NCBI RefSeq assembly: GCF_003994475.1
Contig: NZ_RZNY01000027.1
Location: 1 to 64,000, forward strand
DNA: 64,000 bases
Source: Paenibacillus anaericanus
Lineage (GTDB): Bacteria > Bacillota > Bacilli > Paenibacillales > Paenibacillaceae
Direction of reading: 5' to 3'
The translations under genes were made by a program, and so were the position numbers. Of the stretch, positions 1-11,664 are shown one piece after another. Within the stretch, counting starts at the first letter, position 1. Each line of letters starts with the position of its first letter. The notes beneath the pieces are model-generated. The model searched no databases and was not told the DNA's origin. It saw only the letters and a list, made by a program, of their open reading frames with translations.

Positions 1-78
1 TTCTTAATTTTTGGACCTATGCTTTAACTTAATGACATTGAGCATGAGCTCTCCGCTTCTTCATCTCACCCAAAGATT

Positions 79-828
79 TTATTTCTTCGGAAGCACAGAT
101 GTAGGATTGATCAATTCGTTATTCTCATACACTGCAAAGTGTACGTGATTACCAAGTTCCTTCTCCTGCTCGTTATGTCCGGAAGTTGCAATGGAATCAC
201 CTTGCTTCACTTCGGCATTCTGCTTCACCTTTACATCCGATAAACTTTCGTATACCGTCTTCAGGTTATTAGCATGTGTAATCTCCACAACATAGCCGAG
301 TAACGGATGCTCTTCAATTCGTGTAACCTTACCGCTTAGCGCAGCCGTTACTTCGAAAGATTTGTCATCTCCGCGCGCCAGATCAATTCCGGTGTTCGGT
401 GTAAAAGTATCTTTGTACTGCACAAGAGCTGCCTGATGATCCTCGGCTGAACCATCCTTCTCATAGAACGGTTTGACAATAGCAACATCGGCTACCTTCG
501 CGACAGGCCATGCCAGATCTTCGTAACTAGCTAACGTCTCAACTGCGGCACCATCCTTGCCATCCTCTTGACCCAGCGCATCGCTGTTGCCTGGAAGATT
601 CAAAGAGTCTGTAACACTAGCGGGGGTCGATTCCATCGGCTTTTGAGCAGCATCCTGGTAGACCCACACTAAAGTTAGTATAATTGCCGCTGCCGCTACA
701 TACGCTGCCGGATAGACCCATCTTTTCGACAACAGTCTTTTCCATGCGGATACCGGTGCTATCGGCTCTCCCAATCCTTTTTTAGGAGATTCCTCATGGG
801 ATTTGTTTTTTTGATTTTGTTCATTCAT
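79..828 (-). CDS. spoIIQ: SpoIIQ, forespore membrane LytM-fold protein
   Basis: A 249-residue forespore protein of the SpoIIQ-SpoIIIAH channel that joins forespore and mother cell during engulfment. It has a charged cytoplasmic N-terminus, one membrane segment (about residues 37-57), a variable linker and a C-terminal LytM/M23 fold (about 130-249). The fold is degenerate: the first zinc ligand position reads NTGID instead of HxGxD, while the later HVHF motif is kept, so the protein is probably a scaffold and not an active endopeptidase, as known for B. subtilis SpoIIQ. An AGGTGAT ribosome site precedes the ATG. It lies next to spoIID, the conserved Bacillales order. A sigma-F-like promoter is directly upstream. 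Confidence 0.93.
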   Translation of the reverse strand: MNEQNQKNKSHEESPKKGLGEPIAPVSAWKRLLSKRWVYPAAYVAAAAIILTLVWVYQDAAQKPMESTPASVTDSLNLPGNSDALGQEDGKDGAAVETLASYEDLAWPVAKVADVAIVKPFYEKDGSAEDHQAALVQYKDTFTPNTGIDLARGDDKSFEVTAALSGKVTRIEEHPLLGYVVEITHANNLKTVYESLSDVKVKQNAEVKQGDSIATSGHNEQEKELGNHVHFAVYENNELINPTSVLPKK

Positions 829-848
829 TTTGTCATCACCTCAGTAAC

Positions 849-877
849 CAGTGTTACCGGGTCCAACTCTTTTATAC
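849..877 (-). promoter_or_regulatory. Sigma-F-type promoter of spoIIQ
   Basis: On the minus strand GTATA, 14 bases, then GGTAACACTG. This fits the forespore sigma-F pattern GYATA / GGnnAnAnTR. It ends about 20 bases before the spoIIQ start, leaving just room for the ribosome site. The same 14-base spacing recurs before spoIIR in this window. Confidence 0.6.
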
Positions 878-905
878 TTCGTTTATATCATTTTTTTTAA
901 AAAAG

Positions 906-2738
906 TTAATTTTTAAGTATAAGCGAGGTTTGCCGAAAAGATATTCCCGTATAATAGTGTTTGAGAATTTGCGTGCTAGTATACCCCTCTTTTGCCATAC
1001 CATTGGCGCCCCACTGGCTCATCCCAACCCCGTGTCCATACCCGTAGGTCGTGATATTCACATTCTTACCATCCAATTTGAATGTAAACTGACTAGAGCG
1101 AAGTTTCAGCTTCTCTCTTACTTCTCGGCCTGTAAAAATCTCGCCGCCAATAGATATGCTCTTCACCTTACCTCCAGATGTAAGTGATAGAATCTTGATT
1201 AATTTATTCATAGTGAGTGTCTCTTGCTTTGCACTTGTTGTTGCTGGGAGTGCTGGCGCTCGCAAACCCAACTTCCCGAACATTTCACTTAATGGTAGTG
1301 TTATTGTCTCTTTATAATGAGGATTAATTTCCGCCTCCCATGGGCTAGGCACGCTGCGAAGGTAGGGGATTTGGGATGTCCAGTATTCTTCCGAGTTTTC
1401 GGTATATCCGCCGCTAGCTGAGAAAAAGGACGCGGTTATCGGTTCACCCCGATAAGTCATGATCATTCCACTAGTTTCTCTGACGGCTTGTTGCAGCTTG
1501 GCCAATTGCTCGGACTTACCACTCTTCACCCACCCGCGCAGATCTTGCTTAGATAGATACGCCTGATGGGCAACTGTATCAGTCACATCCGCATCAAGTG
1601 TGGGAACACCGCTAGAATCACCCGCTACCAAACGGCGAGCAATAAAGGTGCGAGCCGCAATAGCTTGCGCTTTGAGAGCCTCCAATTCAAAATCGGCTGG
1701 CATTTCAGCGGCGAGCACCCCTGTCACATATTGCTCTAATGGCAGGATTTCTACGACACCCCTGTCTGAGAGATAGACGTGTACGGAAACCGCAGATGCC
1801 GCTGGCGTGAAAGCTGAGGGTATGAAGTTATATCCGCCGACAGCGGGATTACCGAGAGCGGATGGATCAAGGGTGATTGAGCCGAATGTGTGTGGACCAA
1901 GCGCTGTTGGATCAAGAGCTGATGAGCCGGGAGTGAGTGGGCCAAGAGTTGTTGAAGCAAGGCCCGATGTGCCCGGAACGAGTGAGTCAAGTGCTGAAGG
2001 CAAATGCTTCTGTGGTGCGGCGGATTGTGCCGCAGGGTCTACGGGCATTGTGGCCGGTGGCGCAGCCCGGCCAGTGAGCAGCGCCGGCAGCAGCACGGCG
2101 AGCGCAGTTAGCGCAGCCACAGCGGCGGCGAGCTTTCCGAGGTTCCTTCCGCGTAGGCGGAAGGAACCTCGGAGCGGAGCACGCGCGGGCACGTGGTAGC
2201 CGGGCGGCAGTGGCCGCAGTGCCGGCAATGTCGGCTGCGCAGGCGCTGCTGCGCTGATGGGTGCCGCCGCTGGTGCGGTTGCCCGCACTGGTGTTGGCTG
2301 TGCCGGCACGGTGAGCGGCATAGCCTGCTCGCCGGCACCCGCATCAGCTCCAGCTCTGGGCTGATCTATGCGCCGCTCTACAGATTGCACCGCCCGCAAA
2401 TGCGTCGACTCGGCACTCTTAGGTTCACCGAGCACACGTGATGCTTGCGAATCCAGCGCTACATTTGGATGCTCCTGCGAGAATTGCTCTTCCCTTTTCT
2501 TCGGGGTATCTCTCTTACCCATACTATGAGATTGACCCGCTTTAGCAACTTCATACTCACTTAGACCATTAATCCTGCTACTAGCCTTTAATAGAGATGT
2601 ATCTGCAACTGGCTCCTTCCGGCTCTCTACCTTTGAACGTTGAACCTTATTTTCATTTACAGAGACTATAGGCCCGATAGGCTCTTCATTTCTACGAGCT
2701 GCCAAGTTTATTTTTAAAAGAGAGCCCTCTTGTTCCAT
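906..2738 (-). CDS. spoIID: SpoIID, stage II sporulation lytic transglycosylase with long N-terminal extension
   Basis: SpoIID cleaves peptidoglycan glycan strands during engulfment with SpoIIM/SpoIIP. The C-terminal third (about residues 310-610) is a SpoIID/LytB domain, including LEQYVTGVLAAEMP with the catalytic Glu, the SFFSASGGYTE region and YGHGVGMSQWG near the end. The N-terminal part is unusual: a charged head, a Pro/Ala-rich stretch, one membrane segment (about 200-220) and a low-complexity part with repeated LGP/LDP and SAL motifs. At about 610 residues it is far longer than B. subtilis SpoIID (roughly 340). I chose the ATG at 2738 because GGAGGT lies 11 bases before it; an in-frame ATG at 2786 lacks a good site. 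The segment around 2030-2350 is much richer in GC than the rest and contains a 36-base palindrome. Confidence 0.85.
   Translation of the reverse strand: MEQEGSLLKINLAARRNEEPIGPIVSVNENKVQRSKVESRKEPVADTSLLKASSRINGLSEYEVAKAGQSHSMGKRDTPKKREEQFSQEHPNVALDSQASRVLGEPKSAESTHLRAVQSVERRIDQPRAGADAGAGEQAMPLTVPAQPTPVRATAPAAAPISAAAPAQPTLPALRPLPPGYHVPARAPLRGSFRLRGRNLGKLAAAVAALTALAVLLPALLTGRAAPPATMPVDPAAQSAAPQKHLPSALDSLVPGTSGLASTTLGPLTPGSSALDPTALGPHTFGSITLDPSALGNPAVGGYNFIPSAFTPAASAVSVHVYLSDRGVVEILPLEQYVTGVLAAEMPADFELEALKAQAIAARTFIARRLVAGDSSGVPTLDADVTDTVAHQAYLSKQDLRGWVKSGKSEQLAKLQQAVRETSGMIMTYRGEPITASFFSASGGYTENSEEYWTSQIPYLRSVPSPWEAEINPHYKETITLPLSEMFGKLGLRAPALPATTSAKQETLTMNKLIKILSLTSGGKVKSISIGGEIFTGREVREKLKLRSSQFTFKLDGKNVNITTYGYGHGVGMSQWGANGMAKEGYTSTQILKHYYTGISFRQTSLILKN
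2137..2172. repeat. Perfect 16-bp inverted repeat inside spoIID
   Basis: Arms CCGAGGTTCCTTCCGC (2137-2152) and its exact reverse complement (2157-2172) flank a 4-base loop GTAG. The element is in frame in the codons just before the membrane segment of SpoIID and encodes an Arg/Gly-rich stretch. It would form a very stable hairpin in the mRNA. No T-run follows, so it is not a terminator. Confidence 0.9.
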
Positions 2739-2928
2739 GTCGTTAATTACCTCCATCCAATTCATGGTGCAGTTACAGGACCCCATTCTACAAGGTATCA
2801 GGTAACCCTAGCGTTTAAGATCCTTATATCTTTTGTCCGCTATACTTATAGATATGAGTTTCTCTCTTTTGCTAGAACTCAAAATCGACTCTTACCGCGC
2901 CCAAATAGATACTAATTGCATAAAGTAG

Positions 2929-3001
2929 TAACTATACTTTTTACAACTATTAAAAGGTCACCTACATTTCCATAAAATTAACTGCACTCTATGCAACTAT
3001 T
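2929..3001. repeat. Pair of 23-bp intergenic repeats (array A)
   Basis: Two related 23-base units at 2929-2951 and 2979-3001, both starting TAACT and ending CAACTATT, 50 bases apart. They lie in the 515-bp gene-free stretch between spoIID and murA. The same unit occurs twice with nearly the same spacing at 47521-47591. Apart from the repeats and two hairpins at 3088-3174, I see no gene in this stretch. Confidence 0.7.
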
Positions 3002-3079
3002 CTTTCGAAGCAACAACGGACCCTACCAAATACTATTCAATAACTTATCCTAGCCGCTCATGCCTCTCACAGCCTCCAA

Positions 3080-3174
3080 TATAAATAAGACCAGTCGCAG
3101 ATTCCGACTGATCTCATATCGAGTGTTCCAAAGCCCATGAATACAAGCAAAAGACCATGCCAGGTGGCATAGTC
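3080..3174 (-). terminator. Double hairpin terminator after murA
   Basis: Reading away from murA, the first hairpin pairs 3166-3174 with 3153-3161 (GACTATGCC / GGCATGGTC) and is followed by TTTTGCTTG. The second pairs 3105-3114 with 3088-3097 (10 bp, one G-T pair) and is followed by TATTTATATT. Together they are a plausible rho-independent stop for murA. Confidence 0.65.
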
Positions 3175-3253
3175 CTTCGTCTAATTTCTATAATAGTTAT
3201 AATTATTTCGGATGTTCAAATGATCAATACAACAGTCCTTGGACTATTGAGAG

Positions 3254-4597
3254 TTACGCCCAAGTCGGTTGAATCTTAAGGACAGGTCTTTCCTCATGTT
3301 GAGGCAATTGCACCTTGGTAGATTCAGCTACTGGCTCATCCATTGTGATGCGCCAAATATCAGCGCCCAATCCAGAGAGTTTCTCGGCCAAATGTACATA
3401 ACCCCGATCAATATGGTGTGTTCCGCTAACTTCAGTTGTTCCATCCGCCACTAAACCAGCAATAATCAATGCCGCACCTGCTCGTAAATCAGTAGCACAC
3501 ACTTTAGCACCGCTTAGTTTAGCACCACCCGTAACAATAGCTCCACGGCCTTCAACCTTGATCTCTGCATTCATCAAACGGAATTGATCGACATGCATAA
3601 AGCGATTCTCAAACACGGTCTCAGTGACTACGCTCGTGCCTTCTGACACCAGCAACAACGCCATCATTTGTGACTGCATATCTGTCGGGAAACCTGGATA
3701 CGGAAGTGTTTTGACATCGACAGCTTTCAGTGGCTTATCCGCACGTACACGGATACCGTTCTCTTGCGCGTCAATACTAACACCCATTTCCTCCAGCTTA
3801 GAAATAACAGGTCCTAAATGGTCTGCTATAGCCCCTTCTACAAACACGTTACCACCAGTCATAGCGGCAGCGATCATAAAGGTGCCTGCTTCCACTCGGT
3901 CAGGAATAACTGTATGCTCTACTCCGCATAATTTCTCTACGCCTTCAATGCGAATAACTCCTGTTCCTGCACCCCGCACAATAGCCCCCATGCCGTTCAG
4001 GTAATTAGCCAGATCGACAATTTCAGGTTCCTTTGCTGCGTTCTCAATAACAGTTGTTCCTTCAGCTAAAGTCGCAGCCATCATAATATTCTCCGTTGCA
4101 CCTACGCTTGCTACATCCAAATATACCTTAGCGCCACGCAAACGGCCTTTTGTCTTCGCTTCAATGAAACCTTGACCGAGATTAATCTCCGCGCCCATAG
4201 CCTCAAAGCCCTTCAAATGCTGGTCAATCGGTCTCGTACCGATAGCACAGCCTCCTGGCAATGAGATCCGAGTATAACCCGTTCGAGTTAACAAAGGACC
4301 CATGACAAGAAAAGACGCCCGCATTTTCCGCACCCATTCGTACGGTGCTTCACAAGAAGCGATATTCTGCGCATTAACCGTAATGACTTCACGGTCATAT
4401 GTAACGTTCGCTCCTAGTGATTCCAACACTTTATTAATGGTCATTACATCATCAAGGGGAGGTGCATCACGAATAATGCTGATCCCATCCTCACCCAATA
4501 GCGATGCTGCAATGATCGGTAGCACTGAATTTTTAGCTCCGCTAACTTTAACGTTCCCGGCCAAAACATTGCCACCGCGGACGATAAATTTACTCAT
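3254..4597 (-). CDS. murA: UDP-N-acetylglucosamine 1-carboxyvinyltransferase (MurA)
   Basis: The first committed enzyme of peptidoglycan synthesis: it transfers enolpyruvate from PEP to UDP-GlcNAc in the cytoplasm and is the fosfomycin target. About 447 residues. It has the N-terminal [20 protein letters not shown] substrate loop and the PEP-binding Cys in [13 protein letters not shown] (about residue 119 here). It ends in a roughly 25-residue tail beyond the usual fold. I start at the ATG at 4597 because GGAGGG lies 7 bases before it; the open frame extends 23 codons further upstream without a better site. Position between spoIID and ywzB matches murAA of Bacillus. Confidence 0.95.
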   Translation of the reverse strand: MSKFIVRGGNVLAGNVKVSGAKNSVLPIIAASLLGEDGISIIRDAPPLDDVMTINKVLESLGANVTYDREVITVNAQNIASCEAPYEWVRKMRASFLVMGPLLTRTGYTRISLPGGCAIGTRPIDQHLKGFEAMGAEINLGQGFIEAKTKGRLRGAKVYLDVASVGATENIMMAATLAEGTTVIENAAKEPEIVDLANYLNGMGAIVRGAGTGVIRIEGVEKLCGVEHTVIPDRVEAGTFMIAAAMTGGNVFVEGAIADHLGPVISKLEEMGVSIDAQENGIRVRADKPLKAVDVKTLPYPGFPTDMQSQMMALLLVSEGTSVVTETVFENRFMHVDQFRLMNAEIKVEGRGAIVTGGAKLSGAKVCATDLRAGAALIIAGLVADGTTEVSGTHHIDRGYVHLAEKLSGLGADIWRITMDEPVAESTKVQLPQHEERPVLKIQPTWA

Positions 4598-4795
4598 CTT
4601 GTTTCCCTCCGCGCGTTCATTTTCATCTGATCCTCTAATTTTAAAAAAGAATATTCGTTCATTCACTAAATTTCATCATATCATTAGTCAATTCATGCGC
4701 ACAAAGTTCCACTACAGTAGAAAAAGAGCGCATGTTGGAGGAAATCATCCTCCCCTAAAACATACATTCAAATAACGTGTAATAATCCCTATTCT

Positions 4796-4853
4796 CATTG
4801 TTGACACAATGATTTGATGTTATTCGACATTTTCTTAGACTAACATAGTCTAA
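4796..4853. promoter_or_regulatory. Two palindromes upstream of murA
   Basis: CATTGTTGACACAATG (4796-4811) has 6-bp arms around TGAC. TTAGACT-AACAT-AGTCTAA (4835-4853) has 7-bp arms. Neither has a T-run, so they look more like protein-binding sites than terminators. They lie about 200-260 bases upstream of murA, just beyond the end of ywzB. Confidence 0.35.
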
Positions 4854-4879
4854 CACACTTTAACCAAAAGACTTAGGTA

Positions 4880-5131
4880 TTAAAACAAGTACCGTAGCAA
4901 TTGTGTGTATCCCATGTAATCCATAATGAAGGAGGCAACAAAATGCCCAAGTACCACAGACAACAGCAACTGAAGTAATTTGCCCTGTGGACCCTTCGGA
5001 TGACGAACAAACAAATCAAGTTTTAAATTTTGCAAGGCCCACCAAGACAAAGCGATGCAAACCAGTGAGATGAGAATAGCTGTAAGGCCACTCACACCGA
5101 CCGAAGCAGGTAATGATTCGACTGGACTCAC
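4880..5131 (-). CDS. ywzB: YwzB, DUF1146 small membrane protein
   Basis: An 83-residue protein with two predicted membrane segments (about 13-33 and 53-72) and a short basic loop (VRHPKGPQGK) between them, the DUF1146 layout. In Bacillus and Paenibacillus this gene follows the ATP synthase operon just before murA, as here. Its function is unknown; its conserved position suggests an envelope or energy-related role, but nothing in the sequence shows it. It is separated from atpC by a terminator and about 520 gene-free bases, so it is probably transcribed separately. Confidence 0.8.
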   Translation of the reverse strand: MSPVESLPASVGVSGLTAILISLVCIALSWWALQNLKLDLFVRHPKGPQGKLLQLLLSVVLGHFVASFIMDYMGYTQLLRYLF

Positions 5132-5605
5132 ATGTTCTTCCTCCCTGTCACGTTTATATTTATGCCGCTAACCTTGAATCGGTTAACACTCACACTAAAT
5201 ATATTGGTCAGCAATCTGTAAAAATATAGACCCTATTTATCATACTTGCCATAGTGACAATAATCCAGCTTTTCTTTTAAATGAAAGGGTTTTCAATTGA
5301 ATATATCAAAAAAACTTTTTTTCAAATATTGAATTGGGTAAATATGAACATACGATATGAGGAAAAGTGTTCCAAATATATAGGGTTTAAGCGGGGCTTT
5401 CCTAGTTATAAACATGCATCCAAAACTTTAATACTTCGCTGTAACGTTAACGTAAAATCGATATTGCTATAGTTATCATTTGCATTATTAGTAGGTTCTA
5501 CACAGGATGTTAAATGTCCTTCATTTACCAGTTCCAATTTGATAGGAAATGTTGCCTATTAATCTCCATTAAATTTATAAAATTCTCGAAAAATCTTCCT
5601 TTACA
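5132..5605. other. Gene-free stretch between ywzB and the ATP synthase operon
   Basis: AT-rich DNA. A 63-codon plus-strand frame at 5281-5472 has no convincing ribosome site and a composition like non-coding DNA, so I do not call it. The ywzB promoter must lie here, but I see no clear consensus. Confidence 0.5.
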
Positions 5606-5640
5606 GCAAAAAAGCCGAACACCTTATAGATGTCCGACTT
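5606..5640 (-). terminator. Terminator of the ATP synthase operon
   Basis: Arms AGTCGGACA / TGTTCGGCT (minus strand, 9 bp with G-T pairs) and a 9-base loop, followed by TTTTTT. It starts 12 bases after the atpC stop. Confidence 0.85.
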
Positions 5641-5652
5641 TCATTTCTTACA

Positions 5653-6066
5653 CTATTTCTTAGTGTTGCTCGATACATTAATCCGGGTTATAGCTCTTTG
5701 CAGTGCGAGTTCAGCACGACGATGATCGATGCGATCCTGATTGCCCCGAGCAGACAAGCGGCGCTCAGCACGTTCCCGGGCAGCAATAGCCCGCTCGACA
5801 TCAATCGACTCCGGTAATTCTGCGCTCTCCCCAAGAACAATCACTTTATCGCTCTGTACTTCGACAAAACCGCCGTGTACTGCGATCGAAATGATTTTTC
5901 CCCCGACTTTAGCCACAATAGGAGCGACTTGAAGTGGTGTCACAAGTGGAATATGACTTGGTAGAATACCAAGCTCTCCTTCGATCCCGCGGACAGTCAA
6001 ACTGTCCACTTCATGTGAGAACACCACACGCTCTGGTGTGACGATTTCCAATAAAAAGGTGCTCAT
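5653..6066 (-). CDS. atpC: ATP synthase F1 epsilon subunit
   Basis: The central-stalk subunit that couples rotation to catalysis and can inhibit ATP hydrolysis. About 137 residues: an N-terminal beta-sandwich (residues 1-85, including GELGILPSHIPLVTPL) and a C-terminal helical hairpin rich in Arg/Ala (EAD-type ERAIAARERAERRLSAR). The second ATG of the frame (6066) is chosen because AGGAGGG lies 7 bases away, whereas the ATG at 6072 abuts it. Last gene of the operon, 60 bases after atpD, directly before the terminator. Confidence 0.95.
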   Translation of the reverse strand: MSTFLLEIVTPERVVFSHEVDSLTVRGIEGELGILPSHIPLVTPLQVAPIVAKVGGKIISIAVHGGFVEVQSDKVIVLGESAELPESIDVERAIAARERAERRLSARGNQDRIDHRRAELALQRAITRINVSSNTKK

Positions 6067-6126
6067 ATTCATCCCTCCTGTTCGTGGGACAGTTCATTTC
6101 TGAAGCATCCGCCTTGACGGTGCGAT

Positions 6127-7551
<1,425 letters not shown>

Positions 7552-7557
7552 CTACTA

Positions 7558-8418
7558 TTAGCTCTGCGCGTTCGCTCCGGCGACAATTTCCGTGATTTCC
7601 TGGGTAATTGCCGCTTGACGAGCACGGTTGTAAGTCAAGGTAAGCTCGCCGATCATTGTCGTCGCATTCTTCGTTGCACTGCCCATTGCTGTCATCTTCG
7701 CGCCAAGTTCACTCGCTTTGCCTTCCAAAAGGGCGCCGAATATAAGGGTCTCCGCATATTTCGGCAACAGAACTTCTAATACACCTTCAGGAGACGGCTC
7801 ATATTCATAAGTTGCAGACACTCCATGTTGATCAACACGGTCGAAAGGTAGTAAACGATCGACGGTTGGTACCTGAGTGATCGCGTTAATGAATTTGCTA
7901 TAGCAAATATAAACCTCGTCATACTCTTCCTCTTCGAAGCCTTGAACAGCTGCGTAAGCTAGAGATTTGATGTCAGCAAATCTGGGTGCATCGGACAATT
8001 CGGTAATTTCACTCACAACGGGAAGGTCTCGGCGATTGAAATATTCCCGACCTTTACGTCCAATTACGAACAATCCATATTCCGACTTAGAAGAATGACG
8101 GCTATGCAACTCATCCATTACCTTGCGGAGAACGTTAGCATTGTAACCTCCAACAAGACCACCGTCAGACGTAATTACAATATAAGCGGTACGTTTCACT
8201 GGACGAGAGACCATCATAGGATGCGAGATGCCCTCGCTACCTGCTGCAATGCTAGAAACAACCTCTCTCAACTTCTCTACGTAAGGCCTAGAAGCTTGGG
8301 CTTTCTCCTGCGCTTTTCTCAGCTTGGCTGAAGCTACCATCTCCATCGCCTTCGTAATTTGACGGGTGTTCTGAATGCTCTTGATCTGACGTTTAATTTC
8401 GCGAATCCCTTTTGCCAT
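7558..8418 (-). CDS. atpG: ATP synthase F1 gamma subunit
   Basis: The rotor shaft of F1, 286 residues. The N-terminal helix MAKGIREIKRQIKSIQNTRQITKAMEMV-type segment and the C-terminal SATKNATTMIGELTLTYNRARQAAITQEITEIV helix form the coiled coil expected of the family. AGGTGG lies 8 bases before the ATG. The gap to atpA is unusually long (about 265 bases) and holds a tandem hairpin repeat, so expression of atpG relative to atpA may be set by that element (inference). Confidence 0.98.
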   Translation of the reverse strand: MAKGIREIKRQIKSIQNTRQITKAMEMVASAKLRKAQEKAQASRPYVEKLREVVSSIAAGSEGISHPMMVSRPVKRTAYIVITSDGGLVGGYNANVLRKVMDELHSRHSSKSEYGLFVIGRKGREYFNRRDLPVVSEITELSDAPRFADIKSLAYAAVQGFEEEEYDEVYICYSKFINAITQVPTVDRLLPFDRVDQHGVSATYEYEPSPEGVLEVLLPKYAETLIFGALLEGKASELGAKMTAMGSATKNATTMIGELTLTYNRARQAAITQEITEIVAGANAQS

Positions 8419-8434
8419 GATTTCACCACCTCAA

Positions 8435-8583
8435 AGTTTTGGCTGGGGCCAAAACTAACTTCGAAAGCATAATCCTAAACTTTGGTTAGAGACCAAAGTT
8501 AACTTCGAAAGCATTCACTAAGTTTTGGCTGGGGCCAAAACTAACTTCGAAAGCATCAACTATGTTTTGGCTGGAGCCAAAAC
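8435..8583. repeat. 43-bp tandem hairpin repeat between atpA and atpG
   Basis: Four units begin at 8435, 8478, 8521 and 8564, exactly 43 bases apart; the last is partial. Each has an 8-9 bp hairpin (such as AGTTTTGGC tggg GCCAAAACT) followed in units 1-3 by AACTTCGAAAGCAT. Unit 2 changes both arms together (AACTTTGGT / ACCAAAGTT), so base pairing is kept. No T-run follows the stems. Confidence 0.92.
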
Positions 8584-8683
8584 GGATATAAACATTATAG
8601 AAACTTAGGTCATAGACCCTTGAACATAGATTACATCACTAAGAACCGGCATTTCAGCACCGTGCCAAAGCCGGTTCATAGAA

Positions 8684-10216
<1,533 letters not shown>

Positions 10217-10765
10217 CTACAGTGCTTGTCTTCGAAAAGACTTCTCCAACCGTTTCAGCTTGCCGGACAAACTGCCATCATACAGCGTATCGCCGATTCT
10301 GACCTTCATTCCGCCGAGCAGATCACTATCAACTACATTCAGGACACGGATCTTCTTATTCACCAGTGTACCGAACTCAACCTCGATCGATCGTTTCTCC
10401 TCATCAGAGAGAGCATATGTCGAATAGACCGTGGCATTAGCTAGACCTAATGCATCACCTGCGACTTTGATATAACTGTTCAAAAGTTCCGGCAAAACAT
10501 CGGTTCTTCCCCGTTCTACTAGCAACTTAGCTAGAGAAACTACGGGCACTGAAAGCTTACCTTCCAGTACACCTCCGAGCACTTCCCATTTCGCTGTTTC
10601 AGAAATATTCGGACTCACAATGAACTGTTGAACTGCAACATCTTCGCTCATCGCTAATACCAAAGCCCTTAACTCCTGTTCGACCTCCAGTGTACGCCCT
10701 TCTTGTGCAGCAATCTCATACATTGCTTTGGCGTATCTTTTGGCTACCACAGACTCCCGGCTCAT
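10217..10765 (-). CDS. atpH: ATP synthase delta subunit
   Basis: The peripheral-stalk subunit (OSCP equivalent) joining the F1 head to subunit b. 182 residues, with an N-terminal helical domain (VAKRYAKAMYEIA) and the C-terminal family signature DSDLLGGMKVRIGDTLYDGSL. Its ATG overlaps the atpF stop by 4 bases, so the two are translationally coupled, as expected for peripheral-stalk partners. Confidence 0.97.
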   Translation of the reverse strand: MSRESVVAKRYAKAMYEIAAQEGRTLEVEQELRALVLAMSEDVAVQQFIVSPNISETAKWEVLGGVLEGKLSVPVVSLAKLLVERGRTDVLPELLNSYIKVAGDALGLANATVYSTYALSDEEKRSIEVEFGTLVNKKIRVLNVVDSDLLGGMKVRIGDTLYDGSLSGKLKRLEKSFRRQAL

Positions 10766-11262
10766 GATTTTTTACCTACTTCATCCAAGTATTGGTTTAC
10801 AAGCTTTTCTTGTTCTGCCGGATTGTTCTCGACTTCGCGTTCGATTAACTTCGATGCGATATTTACGGAGAAAGTTCCAATCTCGGTACGAAGAGCTTCA
10901 ACCGCTTTATTACGCTCACTCTCGATATCACGAACTGCTTCGTTCTTCATGCGCAATGCATCAAGCTTGGCTTGTTCTAGTAGATCATGCGCTTGTTTAC
11001 TACTGCTTTGTTTCGATTGCTCAATAATTTCAAAGGCATCTTGGCGAGCTTGCTTAAGCGCGTCCTTCTGCTCTTCTACGTAAACGGTCGCTTGTTCTCT
11101 CGTTTGCTTCGCTTCATTTAACTGTCCGAGCACCAACTCACGACGTTGCTCCATTACCGCAAAGAGTTTACTGAAAGCAAACTTGTTCAGTAGCCAATAA
11201 AGTATTACGAATGCAATCATGGTAATAAGAATATTCTCCCAAAGGATCTTCACCGATGTCAC
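10762..11262 (-). CDS. atpF: ATP synthase Fo subunit b
   Basis: The peripheral-stalk dimer subunit, 166 residues. One N-terminal membrane helix (about 10-28), then a long charged Gln/Glu/Lys/Ala-rich helix expected to form the right-handed coiled coil. It overlaps atpH by 4 bases. Standard operon position after atpE. Confidence 0.97.
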   Translation of the reverse strand: MTSVKILWENILITMIAFVILYWLLNKFAFSKLFAVMEQRRELVLGQLNEAKQTREQATVYVEEQKDALKQARQDAFEIIEQSKQSSSKQAHDLLEQAKLDALRMKNEAVRDIESERNKAVEALRTEIGTFSVNIASKLIEREVENNPAEQEKLVNQYLDEVGKKS

Positions 11263-11355
11263 TCCTTTCCGTTAACACAACTGACTTATGTTATAAAAAA
11301 GCTCATAAAAGGAAGGCGCGGATGGCATCGGCCCTCCCCGCCAAACCATAATATA

Positions 11356-11601
<246 letters not shown>

Positions 11602-11664
11602 TCATATTTTAAATATATTAGACCTCACAGGAATCAGCCAAAAGACTGCCCCCTTAAGAGTTTA

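Noticed and set aside
1807-2441. Several plus- and minus-strand frames in spoIID
   Set aside because: Shadows caused by the GC-rich low-complexity region; none has a ribosome site or protein-like composition.
5281-5472. Plus-strand 63-codon frame between ywzB and atpC
   Set aside because: Weak start context, AT-rich composition, no recognisable motif.
8435-8583. Possible CRISPR array
   Set aside because: Units are 43 bp directly abutting, with no unique spacers, and each contains a long hairpin; no cas genes are nearby.
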